From: Persicitalea sp038235275
GTDB taxonomy: Bacteria > Bacteroidota > Bacteroidia > Cytophagales > Spirosomataceae
DNA: 64,000 nt
Assembly (NCBI GenBank): GCA_038235275.1
Contig: JBBSUC010000028.1
Span: forward strand, 6,849-70,848
Direction: 5' to 3'
In this document: piece by piece, positions 34,982 through 43,492 of the stretch
Position numbering within the stretch: the stretch's first letter is position 1
How the letters are laid out: each line of letters opens with the position of its first letter
Made by a program: the position numbers and the translations under genes
The notes under the pieces: model-generated
What the model was told of the DNA's origin: nothing
The model's database searches: none
Seen by the model: only the letters and a program-made list of their open reading frames with translations

Positions 34982-35323
34982 TCAAGGCTGCTTTCTCTGG
35001 GCGCAGCGTTTTTTCCATTCTGCCCGGATTCGGTCGCGCTCTTCGGGCGTCATATCTTTAAAGCCGCGTCGTCCGCTGGGCGGGCCACCCCGCCATTGAC
35101 CCGGCTTTTTCCAGCCTCCGCTGCCAAATCCGCCAAAAAGAATCCGGCACAAGATCAGCAGTCCACCCGCCTGCCAGTAGGTGAGCGTGCCTACGCCAAG
35201 GGCAGGTGGCAGCACGGCATTCCACAGCAGCATCACTAACAGGGTAAGCAAAGCGAGGATGGAAGGAAAAATCAGGAAGAATCGGAGGGCGAAGCCCCGG
35301 CGAAAAAAGCGTTTGTTGCTCAT
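34982..35323 (-). CDS. Membrane protein cotranscribed with ECF sigma factor
   Basis: A 113-residue protein with two TM helices (about 12-37 and 48-66), a Gly-rich loop (FGGFGSGGWKKPGQWRGG) and a charged cytoplasmic or periplasmic end containing MTPEERDRIRAEWKKRC. It begins 4 bases after the sigma factor gene, so it is the best candidate for the sigma regulator although it has no recognisable anti-sigma domain. The C-terminal helix is reminiscent of metal-sensing or CpxP/Spy-like motifs but too short to assign. Confidence 0.65.
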   Translation of the reverse strand: MSNKRFFRRGFALRFFLIFPSILALLTLLVMLLWNAVLPPALGVGTLTYWQAGGLLILCRILFGGFGSGGWKKPGQWRGGPPSGRRGFKDMTPEERDRIRAEWKKRCAQRKQP

Positions 35324-35327
35324 GGTT

Positions 35328-35879
35328 TTAATCGAATAGTTCGTCGTACAAAGTTTGGAGTCTTTTACGGAGGTGCTTTACGGCGTAGCCCTTGCGGGAG
35401 ATGATCGTCTTGAGATTTTGTCCCGTCTTGTCCGCAATTTGTTGTAGAGTCAGGTCTTCCAGTTCGTTCCACACAAACACTTCGCGCTGCGCGGTGGGGA
35501 GTTCGTCGAGGGCCGCAAAAAGCTCCTGCCAGAATATCTCCCGGAGGTACTCACTCTCGGGATCGCCACTGGAATCGGCCAGTAATATCTCTCCGAAATC
35601 GAAGGCCCCATCCTCCGATTCGTAGCCCAAATCGGCCAGCCGCCCAGGGCTTTTTTTGCGTTGGCGGTCGGTGATTTTATTGCGGGCCACCGTATGAAGC
35701 CAGCCGCTCATTTGCTCAATTTCGTCGAGGTTCACCACGCTGCTCAACTGCTGCCACACGTCCTGTAGAACGTCCTCCGCATCCTCGCGACTATCCACCC
35801 GATTTCTGATGAAACCGAAGAGTTTGCCACCGTATTTCTTGATGGTTTCGAGGATATTTTGCTGCCCGGATGCTGCCAA
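35328..35879 (-). CDS. ECF RNA polymerase sigma factor
   Basis: A 183-residue ECF sigma factor. Region 2 contains LFGFIRNRVDSREDAEDVLQDVWQQL and MSGWLHTVARNKITDRQRKK; region 4 contains LDELPTAQREVFVWNELEDLTLQQIAD with a helix-turn-helix. The only in-frame start that keeps region 2 whole is a TTG at 35879 (LAASGQQNIL), so the start is uncertain. It is followed 4 bases later by a small membrane protein gene and then two more small envelope genes and Hsp20, forming a plausible envelope-stress regulon. The upstream 209 bases (35880-36088) hold no other gene. Confidence 0.9.
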   Translation of the reverse strand: MAASGQQNILETIKKYGGKLFGFIRNRVDSREDAEDVLQDVWQQLSSVVNLDEIEQMSGWLHTVARNKITDRQRKKSPGRLADLGYESEDGAFDFGEILLADSSGDPESEYLREIFWQELFAALDELPTAQREVFVWNELEDLTLQQIADKTGQNLKTIISRKGYAVKHLRKRLQTLYDELFD

Positions 35880-36088
35880 TCGAGTGATGAAAATGGTTCT
35901 GAGAGGGAAGACGTCCCAAACACGATTTTACTTTAAATGCCCCTGGAAGCCAACCAAGCAGTCTTCTGGTGAAATGAATGTGTTGATTTCACCCCCAATA
36001 GTGTTGATTTCACCGGATCGCATTATAATGGTATACCCTCATCCCCTACTTTCGATTCAGAACTACACGCTAGAACGAAAACTGTACT

Positions 36089-36790
36089 ATGAAAACGGAA
36101 ATGGAATCGAAGTGGGCTTTGAAGAAAATGGACGCCACCGTCCTGGTCGCAAAGTCAGAACCCTTCACCTGCGAGGTGTTAGGAAGCCTATTGAAAACCG
36201 AAGGATTCGACGTCGTTGGGCGCGCTTCCAAACTGGACGATCTGATCAGCAAAATCCAGACGAAGAAGCCCGCCTGTGTCATCACCGAGGTTGGCCTGAT
36301 TGGCGATGCCACCAAACTGATGAGTGCCCTCAGCGAATTGAAGAAAGTACCCAAAGTGGTGATGTACGTCAACTCCCACGATACCCGCGACATCTCGAAG
36401 GTTTTGGAAGCAAAATTCAGTGCCTACCTTCACGCCGAGGATCAACTGGAAGAACTATACCACTGTCTACAATCGACCAACAAGAACGACACTTACTATA
36501 GTGCGTGCTTCAAAGACCTGATTCACGAACTGGGCATAAAAGAAGCCGACACCGAAACGCTGAACGTCATCAAGTCCCTCACCAAGCGCGAGCGGGAGGT
36601 ACTGTATTACCTTACTAAAGGCATGACAGGCCACGAAGTGGCGGCGCATCTCAACATGAGTTACCGCACCCTGGCTACCCACAAGCAAAACATCACGCAG
36701 AAGTTCTCGCTCGACAGCGGACGAAACTTGTTGCGGCAGGGATTACAAATCAGGAGTTTTCTGATGGACCCGCAAGCGATCCGGCAGTAA
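36089..36790 (+). CDS. LuxR/NarL-type regulator with degenerate receiver domain
   Basis: A 233-residue DNA-binding protein. The N-terminal domain (about 15-130) follows the receiver fold (TVLVAKSEPFTCEVLGSLL, KPACVITEVGL, KVVMYVNSH, SAYLHAEDQLEEL) but the key residues are gone: the acidic pair is Lys-Ser-Glu (22-24), the phosphorylated Asp is Glu67, and the conserved Lys is replaced (His115/Ala116). The C-terminal LuxR HTH (about 163-206) is intact: LTKREREVLYYLTKGMTGHEV, then the recognition helix YRTLATHKQNITQK. It is therefore unlikely to be a phosphorylation-switched regulator. It is convergent with, and overlaps by 41 bases, the LytTR gene. Confidence 0.87.
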   Translation: MKTEMESKWALKKMDATVLVAKSEPFTCEVLGSLLKTEGFDVVGRASKLDDLISKIQTKKPACVITEVGLIGDATKLMSALSELKKVPKVVMYVNSHDTRDISKVLEAKFSAYLHAEDQLEELYHCLQSTNKNDTYYSACFKDLIHELGIKEADTETLNVIKSLTKREREVLYYLTKGMTGHEVAAHLNMSYRTLATHKQNITQKFSLDSGRNLLRQGLQIRSFLMDPQAIRQ

Positions 36791-37754
36791 GCGCGTCCTG
36801 GGTCGCGGAGTTGGCCAGGTTGTTTTCCAGTGATTGCTTCAACGTAGCCATCCTGGCACGGGGCATGATGAGTTCTTTCTGAGGAAGTTTCTGGCAACGC
36901 AGCACGTACTTACCCTTCTCCCAATAAGAATAGCTGTGGAAGCAGTCGAGGTTGAGCAGATAATGGCGGTTACCACGGAAAAAACGGTCGGGATCCAGTT
37001 CGTTCTCCAATTCGGCCAGTGATTTGGAAACTTTATACCGGCCTTTGGCATGTTCCACAAAATACTCTCCCTCCTCGGTCTCGAACAAATAGCAATCCTC
37101 CACATTGAGCATCGTTTCGCCCGCATTGGTTCTGGCTGCGATTACTTGGGTGTAGGTGCGGGGCGCACCCGCCGCCAGCGAAGCAAGTACTCCGAGTACG
37201 GTTTCCTCGGGTCTGACTGCCTTCTTCAAGTTTTGCAGGAAGTCGATAATGAGGGAGGTGGTCAGCAGTATATAGCCGAGGATGAGGACGAAAGGGGTGT
37301 AGGTGAGGTAGCCATCGACTGTGTAGAGCATCCCCAGATAGACGGTTTCATAGCGTTCTGCTTCGTAATTAGGAAACTCCCGAATTAGAAAGCGCAGGTG
37401 AAGCGTAATAGGGATGAAAAAGAAATAGGCGGTAAGGAACAGGGGCAGAAATTTGAGTTCATATAATATAATAGATTTTGTATTTAGTTCTACCTCGTTT
37501 ATTTTGAGTACGTTGTGAAAGTTATCTAGTAATAGTAATATAATGTATAGGCTTATGAATTCAGGCAAATAAACACCAAACACCCAGTTCAGCATATAGC
37601 CTATCACCCCATTTGAATAAATCAAATTTTTAGACTGCAAGTCAGGATTGAAGGTCCAGCTAAGCAACTCATATAGTAAAACTATCATAAATAGGATAGC
37701 AACTCCACTTAGTGGCCTTTTCAAAAAGGAGCGGTTCAGTTCAAGGGATCTCAC
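36750..37754 (-). CDS. Membrane-anchored LytTR DNA-binding protein
   Basis: A 334-residue protein. Four hydrophobic helices (about 16-30, 52-76, 96-122 and 152-172) are followed by a LytTR domain (about 205-315): the strands ETMLNVEDCYLFETEEGEYF, the helix SLAELENELDPDRFFRGNRHYLLNLD, and ELIMPRARMATLK are diagnostic. The layout (membrane domain plus LytTR, no receiver) is common in Bacteroidota and suggests a one-component regulator that senses a membrane signal. Its last 41 bases overlap the convergent LuxR-type gene, so antisense effects between them are possible. Target genes are unknown. Confidence 0.88.
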   Translation of the reverse strand: MRSLELNRSFLKRPLSGVAILFMIVLLYELLSWTFNPDLQSKNLIYSNGVIGYMLNWVFGVYLPEFISLYIILLLLDNFHNVLKINEVELNTKSIILYELKFLPLFLTAYFFFIPITLHLRFLIREFPNYEAERYETVYLGMLYTVDGYLTYTPFVLILGYILLTTSLIIDFLQNLKKAVRPEETVLGVLASLAAGAPRTYTQVIAARTNAGETMLNVEDCYLFETEEGEYFVEHAKGRYKVSKSLAELENELDPDRFFRGNRHYLLNLDCFHSYSYWEKGKYVLRCQKLPQKELIMPRARMATLKQSLENNLANSATQDALTAGSLAGPSENS

Positions 37755-37902
37755 GAGCGTTCAATTTTTTTCAAAAGGGCTTTTTAAGGGCTAACAGCAG
37801 TCGTCATACATAAATCAGACCAGAATAAAACTAGTCATTAATGACTAGTTTGGAAGCAAAAGATAGTAAGAAACGCGGATTATTCCGGGTAGTTCGGTGC
37901 CT

Positions 37903-37910
37903 TACCTTTG
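37903..37910 (+). promoter_or_regulatory. Candidate -7 box for the peptide/acyltransferase unit
   Basis: TACCTTTG matches TAnnTTTG and lies 106 bases before the ATG of the 56-residue peptide gene. No TTG is present at the usual -33 distance, so this is tentative. The rest of 37755-38016 shows no gene. Confidence 0.3.
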
Positions 37911-38016
37911 TAACATCAAGATTTAGAGAAAGTAAGTACGCTCTAATGAAGTAAAATGTTTTGCGGCAACGCACAAAGGTAATCGTATCATTTAGTAACT
38001 TCTAAAACTACTACCC

Positions 38017-38187
38017 ATGAAAAATTTTGAAATCAAAGCCAAGGGAACCCTGACCCAGTACATCAAGGATAATGCAATCAAGGCAAAGGGTGAGATTAAC
38101 AATGTTTTGCTTTTAGGATACGATAACGCTTCCTGTTACCGTATCGAAGCACCCGAGTTTTCCAAAGGTCTGTCTGTATCGTTGTAA
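38017..38187 (+). CDS. 56-residue peptide, possible RiPP-type precursor
   Basis: A short gene encoding MKNFEIKAKGTLTQYIKDNA and a further 36 residues, stop at 38185-38187. It has no signal peptide, Cys-rich core or GG leader site. The string IKAKG occurs twice (residues 6-10 and 21-25), suggesting an internal repeat. The C-terminal half (VLLLGYDNASCYRIEAPEF) has one Cys and several Ser/Lys that could be modified. It begins 54 bases before the LpxL-like acyltransferase gene, whose extra C-terminal domain could bind a peptide. A fatty-acylated ribosomal peptide is a hypothesis from context only; it could also be an ordinary small protein. Confidence 0.55.
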   Translation: MKNFEIKAKGTLTQYIKDNAIKAKGEINNVLLLGYDNASCYRIEAPEFSKGLSVSL

Positions 38188-38241
38188 GTAACCAAAGATG
38201 CAAGGTAACTAATTTTTTGTAACAATATCAACTAACTAGTC

Positions 38242-39354
38242 ATGACAAAATCACTGACATCCTACCAGCAGGTAGCGCGGGAGTGCATCGCGGCATTCGA
38301 CCGGGTTGATATGCGGCGCGAGGAGGGATACTGCGTGCGGTCGGGCTTATTTTCGGCTAACCTCACCAATTTCCTGCCCCAGATGGCGGAAGGTCAACAC
38401 GAGCAACTCTACACGAACCTGCTTCGTAACCTGTCACTCGAGAAATTCGACCGAAAGTTAATGCACCTGAGCGATGTCTCGGCTTTGGAAGGCGACCTGT
38501 CGCTGATTAATAATCCGAACAAGCCATTTATCTTTTGTACGTTCCACATTGGGTCGTACCGGCTCATCGCCAACGCACTGCTACGCAAAGGCTACCAATT
38601 CTCGACTTTGGTGCGCCAGGAAATTTTTGAGACCCAACGGGCGGAGTTTAAGGAATACTGTGCTGATATGCATGACACCTTCCAGACGCCCAGCAAAGTC
38701 AATATCCTTAACGCCGAAGATCCGCGCGTACTGTTACAGATGACGCGGGAACTGAAAGCCGGACGCTCGCTGCTCGTGTACATCGATGGCGACACCGGAT
38801 CAGGCGAGGACCACAAGACGACCGTCGATTTTCTGAAGCAGAAGATTAAGGTGCGCAAGGGAATTCCCTACGCCAGCTACCTGTCGGGCGTGCCGATTCT
38901 GCCCATCGTGCAGTACCGGAAGGAGAACTTGCAAAACGTGTTGCGCATTGGTAAACCGATCGCTATCGAGGAAAACGAAGGCCGTGAGGAATTTAGCCAA
39001 CGTTCCTTACAAGCCATTTACAAGTACTTCGGCGGGTATATCAAAAAATATCCCGACCAGTGGGAAGGCTGGACGTACATCCATAACGCAATGGTTATTA
39101 GGCCCGAAAGCCTTTCGACGACGACGACGACCTATAACCTGAATAAGAAAGCGACCTATCGTTTCAACCAAAGTCGATACCGCATTTTCGAGTTGGAAAG
39201 CAACTATCTGCTCTTTGACCGATCCGCTTACGAGACATTCGAGATTACTGCCGACATGAAGCAGTACCTCTCGGCCCCGGTGGTAAAGAATCCCATCAAA
39301 ACCCTGGGAGCCAATATTTTCGGCGAATTGCTCACCCGCAGCATCCTCGTCTGA
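38242..39354 (+). CDS. LpxL/HtrB-like acyltransferase with extra C-terminal domain
   Basis: A 370-residue protein. Residues about 60-290 match the lysophospholipid/lipid A acyltransferase fold: PFIFCTFHIGSYRLIANAL supplies the catalytic His102, SLLVYIDGDTGSG the loop with Asp182/Asp184, RKGIPYASYLSGVPILPIVQYRK the substrate helix, and PDQWEGW the family's end motif. The HX4(D/E) acidic residue is missing (Arg107), so catalysis may differ. There is no N-terminal TM anchor. Residues about 293-370 extend beyond the family and look like a small separate domain, faintly like a peptide-binding PqqD-type fold. A strong terminator follows. The peptide gene upstream may be its substrate. Confidence 0.75.
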   Translation: MTKSLTSYQQVARECIAAFDRVDMRREEGYCVRSGLFSANLTNFLPQMAEGQHEQLYTNLLRNLSLEKFDRKLMHLSDVSALEGDLSLINNPNKPFIFCTFHIGSYRLIANALLRKGYQFSTLVRQEIFETQRAEFKEYCADMHDTFQTPSKVNILNAEDPRVLLQMTRELKAGRSLLVYIDGDTGSGEDHKTTVDFLKQKIKVRKGIPYASYLSGVPILPIVQYRKENLQNVLRIGKPIAIEENEGREEFSQRSLQAIYKYFGGYIKKYPDQWEGWTYIHNAMVIRPESLSTTTTTYNLNKKATYRFNQSRYRIFELESNYLLFDRSAYETFEITADMKQYLSAPVVKNPIKTLGANIFGELLTRSILV

Positions 39355-39405
39355 ATTCAAGAACTTGAAGTGATTCAAGAAGTTTTAGTGTGTGTATAGT
39401 ATGGA

Positions 39406-39442
39406 AAAGCCTCCGCTCTTTGAGTGGGGGCTTTCTTGTTTT
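39406..39442. terminator. Bidirectional terminator between convergent genes
   Basis: A 13-bp stem AAAGCCTCCGCTC/GAGTGGGGGCTTT (two wobble pairs) with loop TTT is followed by CTTGTTTT on the plus strand. It lies between the acyltransferase gene and the convergent membrane protein gene that ends at 39441. Confidence 0.85.
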
Positions 39443-40199
39443 ATCGAATCAGCCGCACCGTCGCGCCGTTCAGGGCCAGCGTCCCAACGAGCAGAATCAG
39501 GTACGCCCAGCCGATGGGTAGCATCGGTACCAGCCAATGCACCCCAATCAGGAAGGTAAGAAAGCCGAAGCCTGTCAGTAACAAACCGTACATGATGCGA
39601 ATGGTGGCGGTGGAACCCTGCTGCGCGTGGGTGAACACGGCCAGGGTTGAAGTCATGATCGGGAAAGGCGTGAGAATACCGCTCCATTCGGGCCCCAATC
39701 GCTCGGCTGCCTGCGTCAGGAGGAGGACAAAGAGCGTGGCGACTAGCATCCTGAGCGGAATATCGAAGCGTGGCTGACGCGGCGCAGCGTCGGCCTGGCT
39801 GGGTTTTGGGAAAAAATACAGAATGGCCGTCAGGGCCAAAAGCGAGATGAGAATGCCCCAGGTTAGCGGCGGCGTGTAGTAGTAAGACACAACAGCTACC
39901 ACGAAAAATGCCCCGTAACTCACCAGCAAAGTTGGTAGCCACGACCAGCGGCGAGAGAGTGCCGCATAGGAATAGGCAAAACAGAATGTACCTATCGCCC
40001 CCATCAACGCGCTCGGAATGGTGTCGGCGGCAAAAGTCGGTCCCAATTCCCAAGCCATGAAAAACGAAATTGGCCCGGCCACCCACGGAAATCCCCCTAT
40101 CCAGCCACCAAGCCCTGCGCCCCAGCGCCGCACACAAAGCGTAACGCCCGCGATGAGCAACGGCATGAGGGTCATTTTGATGAGGAAAATGTAGTTCAT
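39441..40199 (-). CDS. Polytopic membrane protein of unknown function
   Basis: A 252-residue integral membrane protein with about eight hydrophobic helices and almost no soluble part. The ATG at 40199 (MNYIFLIKMTLMPLLIAG) is preferred; a start at 40277 adds a charged leader that overlaps the upstream gene's 3' end. Gly-rich motifs (WGAGLGGWIGGFPWVAGP and PFPIMTSTLAVFTHAQQG) recall proteins of unknown transport or permease function in proteobacteria and Bacteroidota. I cannot name a substrate. It starts 29 bases after the stop of the large polytopic protein and is probably cotranscribed with it. Confidence 0.7.
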   Translation of the reverse strand: MNYIFLIKMTLMPLLIAGVTLCVRRWGAGLGGWIGGFPWVAGPISFFMAWELGPTFAADTIPSALMGAIGTFCFAYSYAALSRRWSWLPTLLVSYGAFFVVAVVSYYYTPPLTWGILISLLALTAILYFFPKPSQADAAPRQPRFDIPLRMLVATLFVLLLTQAAERLGPEWSGILTPFPIMTSTLAVFTHAQQGSTATIRIMYGLLLTGFGFLTFLIGVHWLVPMLPIGWAYLILLVGTLALNGATVRLIR

Positions 40200-40228
40200 A
40201 AAAATAGATTTACGTAGATCGTTGACCG

Positions 40229-42079
40229 CTACTTTTGGGCCAGCCGAATGACCTTTCCGGTGTAGCGCAAATCCCAATTTTTGTTACTTACTTCACTGGG
40301 TGACATTATCCAAACCCCAAATTTGCCCGAAGGCAGTTTGCTGCGAAGCAAATCATACCGAAGTTTTGGGCCGTAATAGGTTTTATGTTTCAAAAACTCC
40401 TGCCATGAATAGGGCGCTGGCGGGGCTGGTAACGGTAGAACGTAAGAATTCGATACCAGCAAAAAAATGGCAGGATGAGCTATTTCTTCGTTTTCTGCGT
40501 GGAATTCCAGGTACTCGGCGGGATAGTTGCTCTCGGCGATGCGATAGTTGGCTCTGACTCCGAAGTTGCCTTTGTAAACCAATGACTTATTCTGGGTTTG
40601 GGCGCGAAGTTGGAAAGGCGTGGGTAACTGGTCAGAAGCGTGCAACTTGCTCAGACCGTCAGCCTCTGTGGCCTCGACCAGCTCTTTCATTCGGGTTGGA
40701 TGATTCCAGAAGGGGCGGTCGCCAAAGTTCTTACCATCCGTCAGAAAAGTGGTGTAGTTTTTCCAATAATAACCGTCGAGCAGCAATTCGTCGTGTTGCT
40801 GGCGCAAGTGGACAATGGAAGTGAAATAACCCTGAAAATTGAGCACCACAAAACCCGTCAAACCCGCCATCAGCAATACGGGCTGTCCGTAGCGCAGCCT
40901 ACGGGTGAGTATTACCAGCGCGAGGTATACTACGGCCATTAGCACGACGCCGAAAATCATGTACCGACGCGAGAAAATACTGCCTCCGTACATAAAAAAC
41001 TGACTGATAGGACGGCTCAGCACAAACATGGCCCCCGTTCCTAAGCCAAATAATAAGGCTCCCAACACGAACCAGTAGCTTCGCCTCAGCTTTTGGCTAA
41101 GGAAAAAACGCCCCACCCAGCCCAGAAAAACCAGCCCGATGAATAGACCGATAAAGACGCAAGTCACCATGTCGGGGTAAAAAGCCTGCTGAGTCGCGTG
41201 CGGGATATCAAGGTACAGGGCATTTCCCCAAAAGCCCAACAGCAGCAGGCCGTTAAAAATGGGATGTTCCCAAGGCTTGACTCCTTCGGCGTTGGGAATG
41301 AAATGATAATCGAACAAGAAATAGAAAATCAGGCAACCAATGGTTAATAAGCTCCAAAAAATTAGGGGGTTGTATTTTTTCTGAAGAAACAGAATGATTG
41401 CCCCAATAACCCAGGTGAGCATTCCGGTACCGCTGACGAAGGTGGCAATAAATGCAGCAACCGCGCCAATCCACCAACCTACCCGATCCTCTCGCCCCAA
41501 GCCGTAAGCCGATAGCAGCGCAAAGAAAATTAGGGGGGTGTTCTGGATGGCGGCAATGCCCCAGTTGGCGTTTTCGTAGTAGGTAAGGTTGAAAAGCAGG
41601 AATGGTATGGGAAGGAAGTAATACCACGATACGCGCTCCTCTCTAAACGTTTGAAAGAAAAGGTACAGAATTCCGAGCAGGAACAGATTGCCCAGTGTGA
41701 TGAGTGCTTTGAGGTTAATGGTTCCCGTAAGAAATACGAGCGTCAGCATCACCAGCCGCTCGAAGGCAAAGCGATGCTGGTTAACCTGCGCAAAAAGAAT
41801 TTTGAGGGCCTCGGTGAAGTCTTTCTCCTGGCGAAAATTATGAACTGTTTCCAGCAGCATATAATCGTCGATGAAAGGAATATTGACGAGGTGAGCGTCA
41901 ATGATGAGGTAGAAGTAGGAGATTGGCGCAAGCATCAGCCCCAGGCCGAGCAACTTCCTGACGGACTCGGTTTTGGGGAAAATAAAAGAAAACCCGAACA
42001 GCGACAGTAGTAGTAAAACAAGCCCGAAATATTCGAACAGATGCGGATTTTCGTAAAAAGCTGACTCATTTCGCGTCAT
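40229..42079 (-). CDS. Large polytopic membrane protein, GT-C/polymerase-like
   Basis: A 616-residue inner-membrane protein with about 12 TM helices in the first 430 residues and a soluble C-terminal part (about 430-616) containing DGYYWKNYTTFLTDGKNFG. The ATG at 42079 (MTRNESAFYENP) fits better than upstream starts at 42136. Early loop residues IDAHLVNIPFIDDYMLLETVHNF resemble the acidic DD loop of GT-C glycosyltransferases such as the PMT/ArnT group, supporting a role in lipid-linked sugar transfer or glycan polymerisation. It is divergent from the SGNH hydrolase gene, and glycosyltransferase genes follow that. Donor and acceptor unknown. Confidence 0.68.
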   Translation of the reverse strand: MTRNESAFYENPHLFEYFGLVLLLLSLFGFSFIFPKTESVRKLLGLGLMLAPISYFYLIIDAHLVNIPFIDDYMLLETVHNFRQEKDFTEALKILFAQVNQHRFAFERLVMLTLVFLTGTINLKALITLGNLFLLGILYLFFQTFREERVSWYYFLPIPFLLFNLTYYENANWGIAAIQNTPLIFFALLSAYGLGREDRVGWWIGAVAAFIATFVSGTGMLTWVIGAIILFLQKKYNPLIFWSLLTIGCLIFYFLFDYHFIPNAEGVKPWEHPIFNGLLLLGFWGNALYLDIPHATQQAFYPDMVTCVFIGLFIGLVFLGWVGRFFLSQKLRRSYWFVLGALLFGLGTGAMFVLSRPISQFFMYGGSIFSRRYMIFGVVLMAVVYLALVILTRRLRYGQPVLLMAGLTGFVVLNFQGYFTSIVHLRQQHDELLLDGYYWKNYTTFLTDGKNFGDRPFWNHPTRMKELVEATEADGLSKLHASDQLPTPFQLRAQTQNKSLVYKGNFGVRANYRIAESNYPAEYLEFHAENEEIAHPAIFLLVSNSYVLPLPAPPAPYSWQEFLKHKTYYGPKLRYDLLRSKLPSGKFGVWIMSPSEVSNKNWDLRYTGKVIRLAQK

Positions 42080-42270
42080 AAAAGCATTGCCGCACTGCGC
42101 TGTTCCATGAGGATGACCGGGCGCGTGCTTACTCACACTATTTGCTAAAAGTCCGCAAGGTAAAAAAACTTTCCCGCGAAGAATCTATATTTTTGCCCCA
42201 CTTATCGCCTTATGCCCCTTTTCGCTTTTTACCAAATCAATACCTAAAACCGCTCACGATATTAATAATA

Positions 42271-43458
42271 ATGAATGCAATACGCTTTCTGACTGGCTTA
42301 CTGTTAGTATGTTTACCGCTTTTCCGTCAAGATTTTTTTGCAGCTCACCGTACTATTTTTCCACTCTATTTTTTCTTGTTTCCGATTGGGTTGATTATTA
42401 TGCTCTGGTCTATTTCCGGTCAGCGGTTGGTTCGTCTAAGCGTATTGTTGGGCGTCTGTGTCTTTATTGAAGCCTCATTAGTAGGCAGCATTGCCTACAT
42501 GGCCCATTACCAGCGTTATACCCCACTGCCGGAAAGTTATTATTATTGGATTCGGGCGGAGTATAGCTTCTTTAAAAGTACTACTAACTTTGATTCGGAT
42601 TTATCTCGTTACGACTCCTCACTCACCTACCGTTTCCGATCCAACATTACGGGTAGGTTTTCCAATCCCGAGTTCGATGTGGAAGTCAAGACCAATTCAC
42701 TGGGCGTACGAGATGACGAAACCAGCCTTCAACATCCGTCCGTTGTCGTTTTAGGTGATTCTCACGCCATGGGCTGGGGAGTGGAGCAGCCGGACCGATT
42801 TTCAGAAGTTCTTGCAAATCGACTCCATGTAAAGGTACTTAACACGGCCATTACCTCCTATGGTACGCATCGAGAGACCAAGCTACTTGGTCAGGTTAAT
42901 TTGGACTCTTGTCAGCTACTCATTATTCAATACTGCGACAATGATTTGGAGGAGAATAAGGTTAATTTGGTCGAAGCCCAAAATCTTGGAATGAACGAGA
43001 TTGCGTTTAAGGTGGCGGAAAAACAAAATACGATCAATAAAACCTATTTCCCGTTCAAAGGCATTTTCCTGGGTCTCCGCTGGCTGATTACAACCGGAAT
43101 TAAAAGTGCCTCTCAACCCATTCGCAAGGCTACCCGTCCGCAGGTTGTCGACCCTGAGGCGACAAAGTTTGAACACGCCGAAGCTTTTTTTCCGTACATG
43201 AGTCGGGTACGAGACCAATATAAGGGACCGATTGTTGTCATTGACTTGGGCGTCTTCAACTACCCCATTGTAAAAGAGTTCCGGGCCTATCAGGCTGTCC
43301 ATCCTGCCGATGGTATTTATTTTGTTAATGTACACCCTTTGCTAACCCAACAAGATTACTTTACCATTGATGATCATATAAATACCAAGGGTCATGCCAA
43401 AATAGGGGAAGCATTGGCTAACTTCATTCAAAAAAAGAACTGGATAAAGCCACTTTGA
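42271..43458 (+). CDS. Membrane-anchored SGNH/GDSL hydrolase
   Basis: A 395-residue protein with three N-terminal hydrophobic segments (about 1-18, 28-48 and 52-74) and a C-terminal SGNH domain. The nucleophile block is VVVLGDSHAMGWG (Ser164 in this numbering) and the C-terminal catalytic block is DDHINTKGHAKIG (Asp-x-His). TNSLGVRDDE precedes block I, as in AlgX/ExoK-like or OatA-type glycan acyl esterases of Bacteroidota. It likely adds or removes acyl groups on an exported glycan made by the adjacent glycosyltransferases. Start at 42271 is favoured since the first TM follows it; upstream residues would be a poor leader. Confidence 0.83.
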   Translation: MNAIRFLTGLLLVCLPLFRQDFFAAHRTIFPLYFFLFPIGLIIMLWSISGQRLVRLSVLLGVCVFIEASLVGSIAYMAHYQRYTPLPESYYYWIRAEYSFFKSTTNFDSDLSRYDSSLTYRFRSNITGRFSNPEFDVEVKTNSLGVRDDETSLQHPSVVVLGDSHAMGWGVEQPDRFSEVLANRLHVKVLNTAITSYGTHRETKLLGQVNLDSCQLLIIQYCDNDLEENKVNLVEAQNLGMNEIAFKVAEKQNTINKTYFPFKGIFLGLRWLITTGIKSASQPIRKATRPQVVDPEATKFEHAEAFFPYMSRVRDQYKGPIVVIDLGVFNYPIVKEFRAYQAVHPADGIYFVNVHPLLTQQDYFTIDDHINTKGHAKIGEALANFIQKKNWIKPL

Positions 43459-43492
43459 AGCGGCTGCCCCATCTATCGCCCTCCCGCACCAC

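Noticed and set aside
39385..40137. A 250-codon minus-strand frame overlapping the membrane protein at 39441-40199
   Set aside because: Its translation is Arg/His/Gly-rich without domain features; the other frame on the same strand gives a normal polytopic membrane protein.
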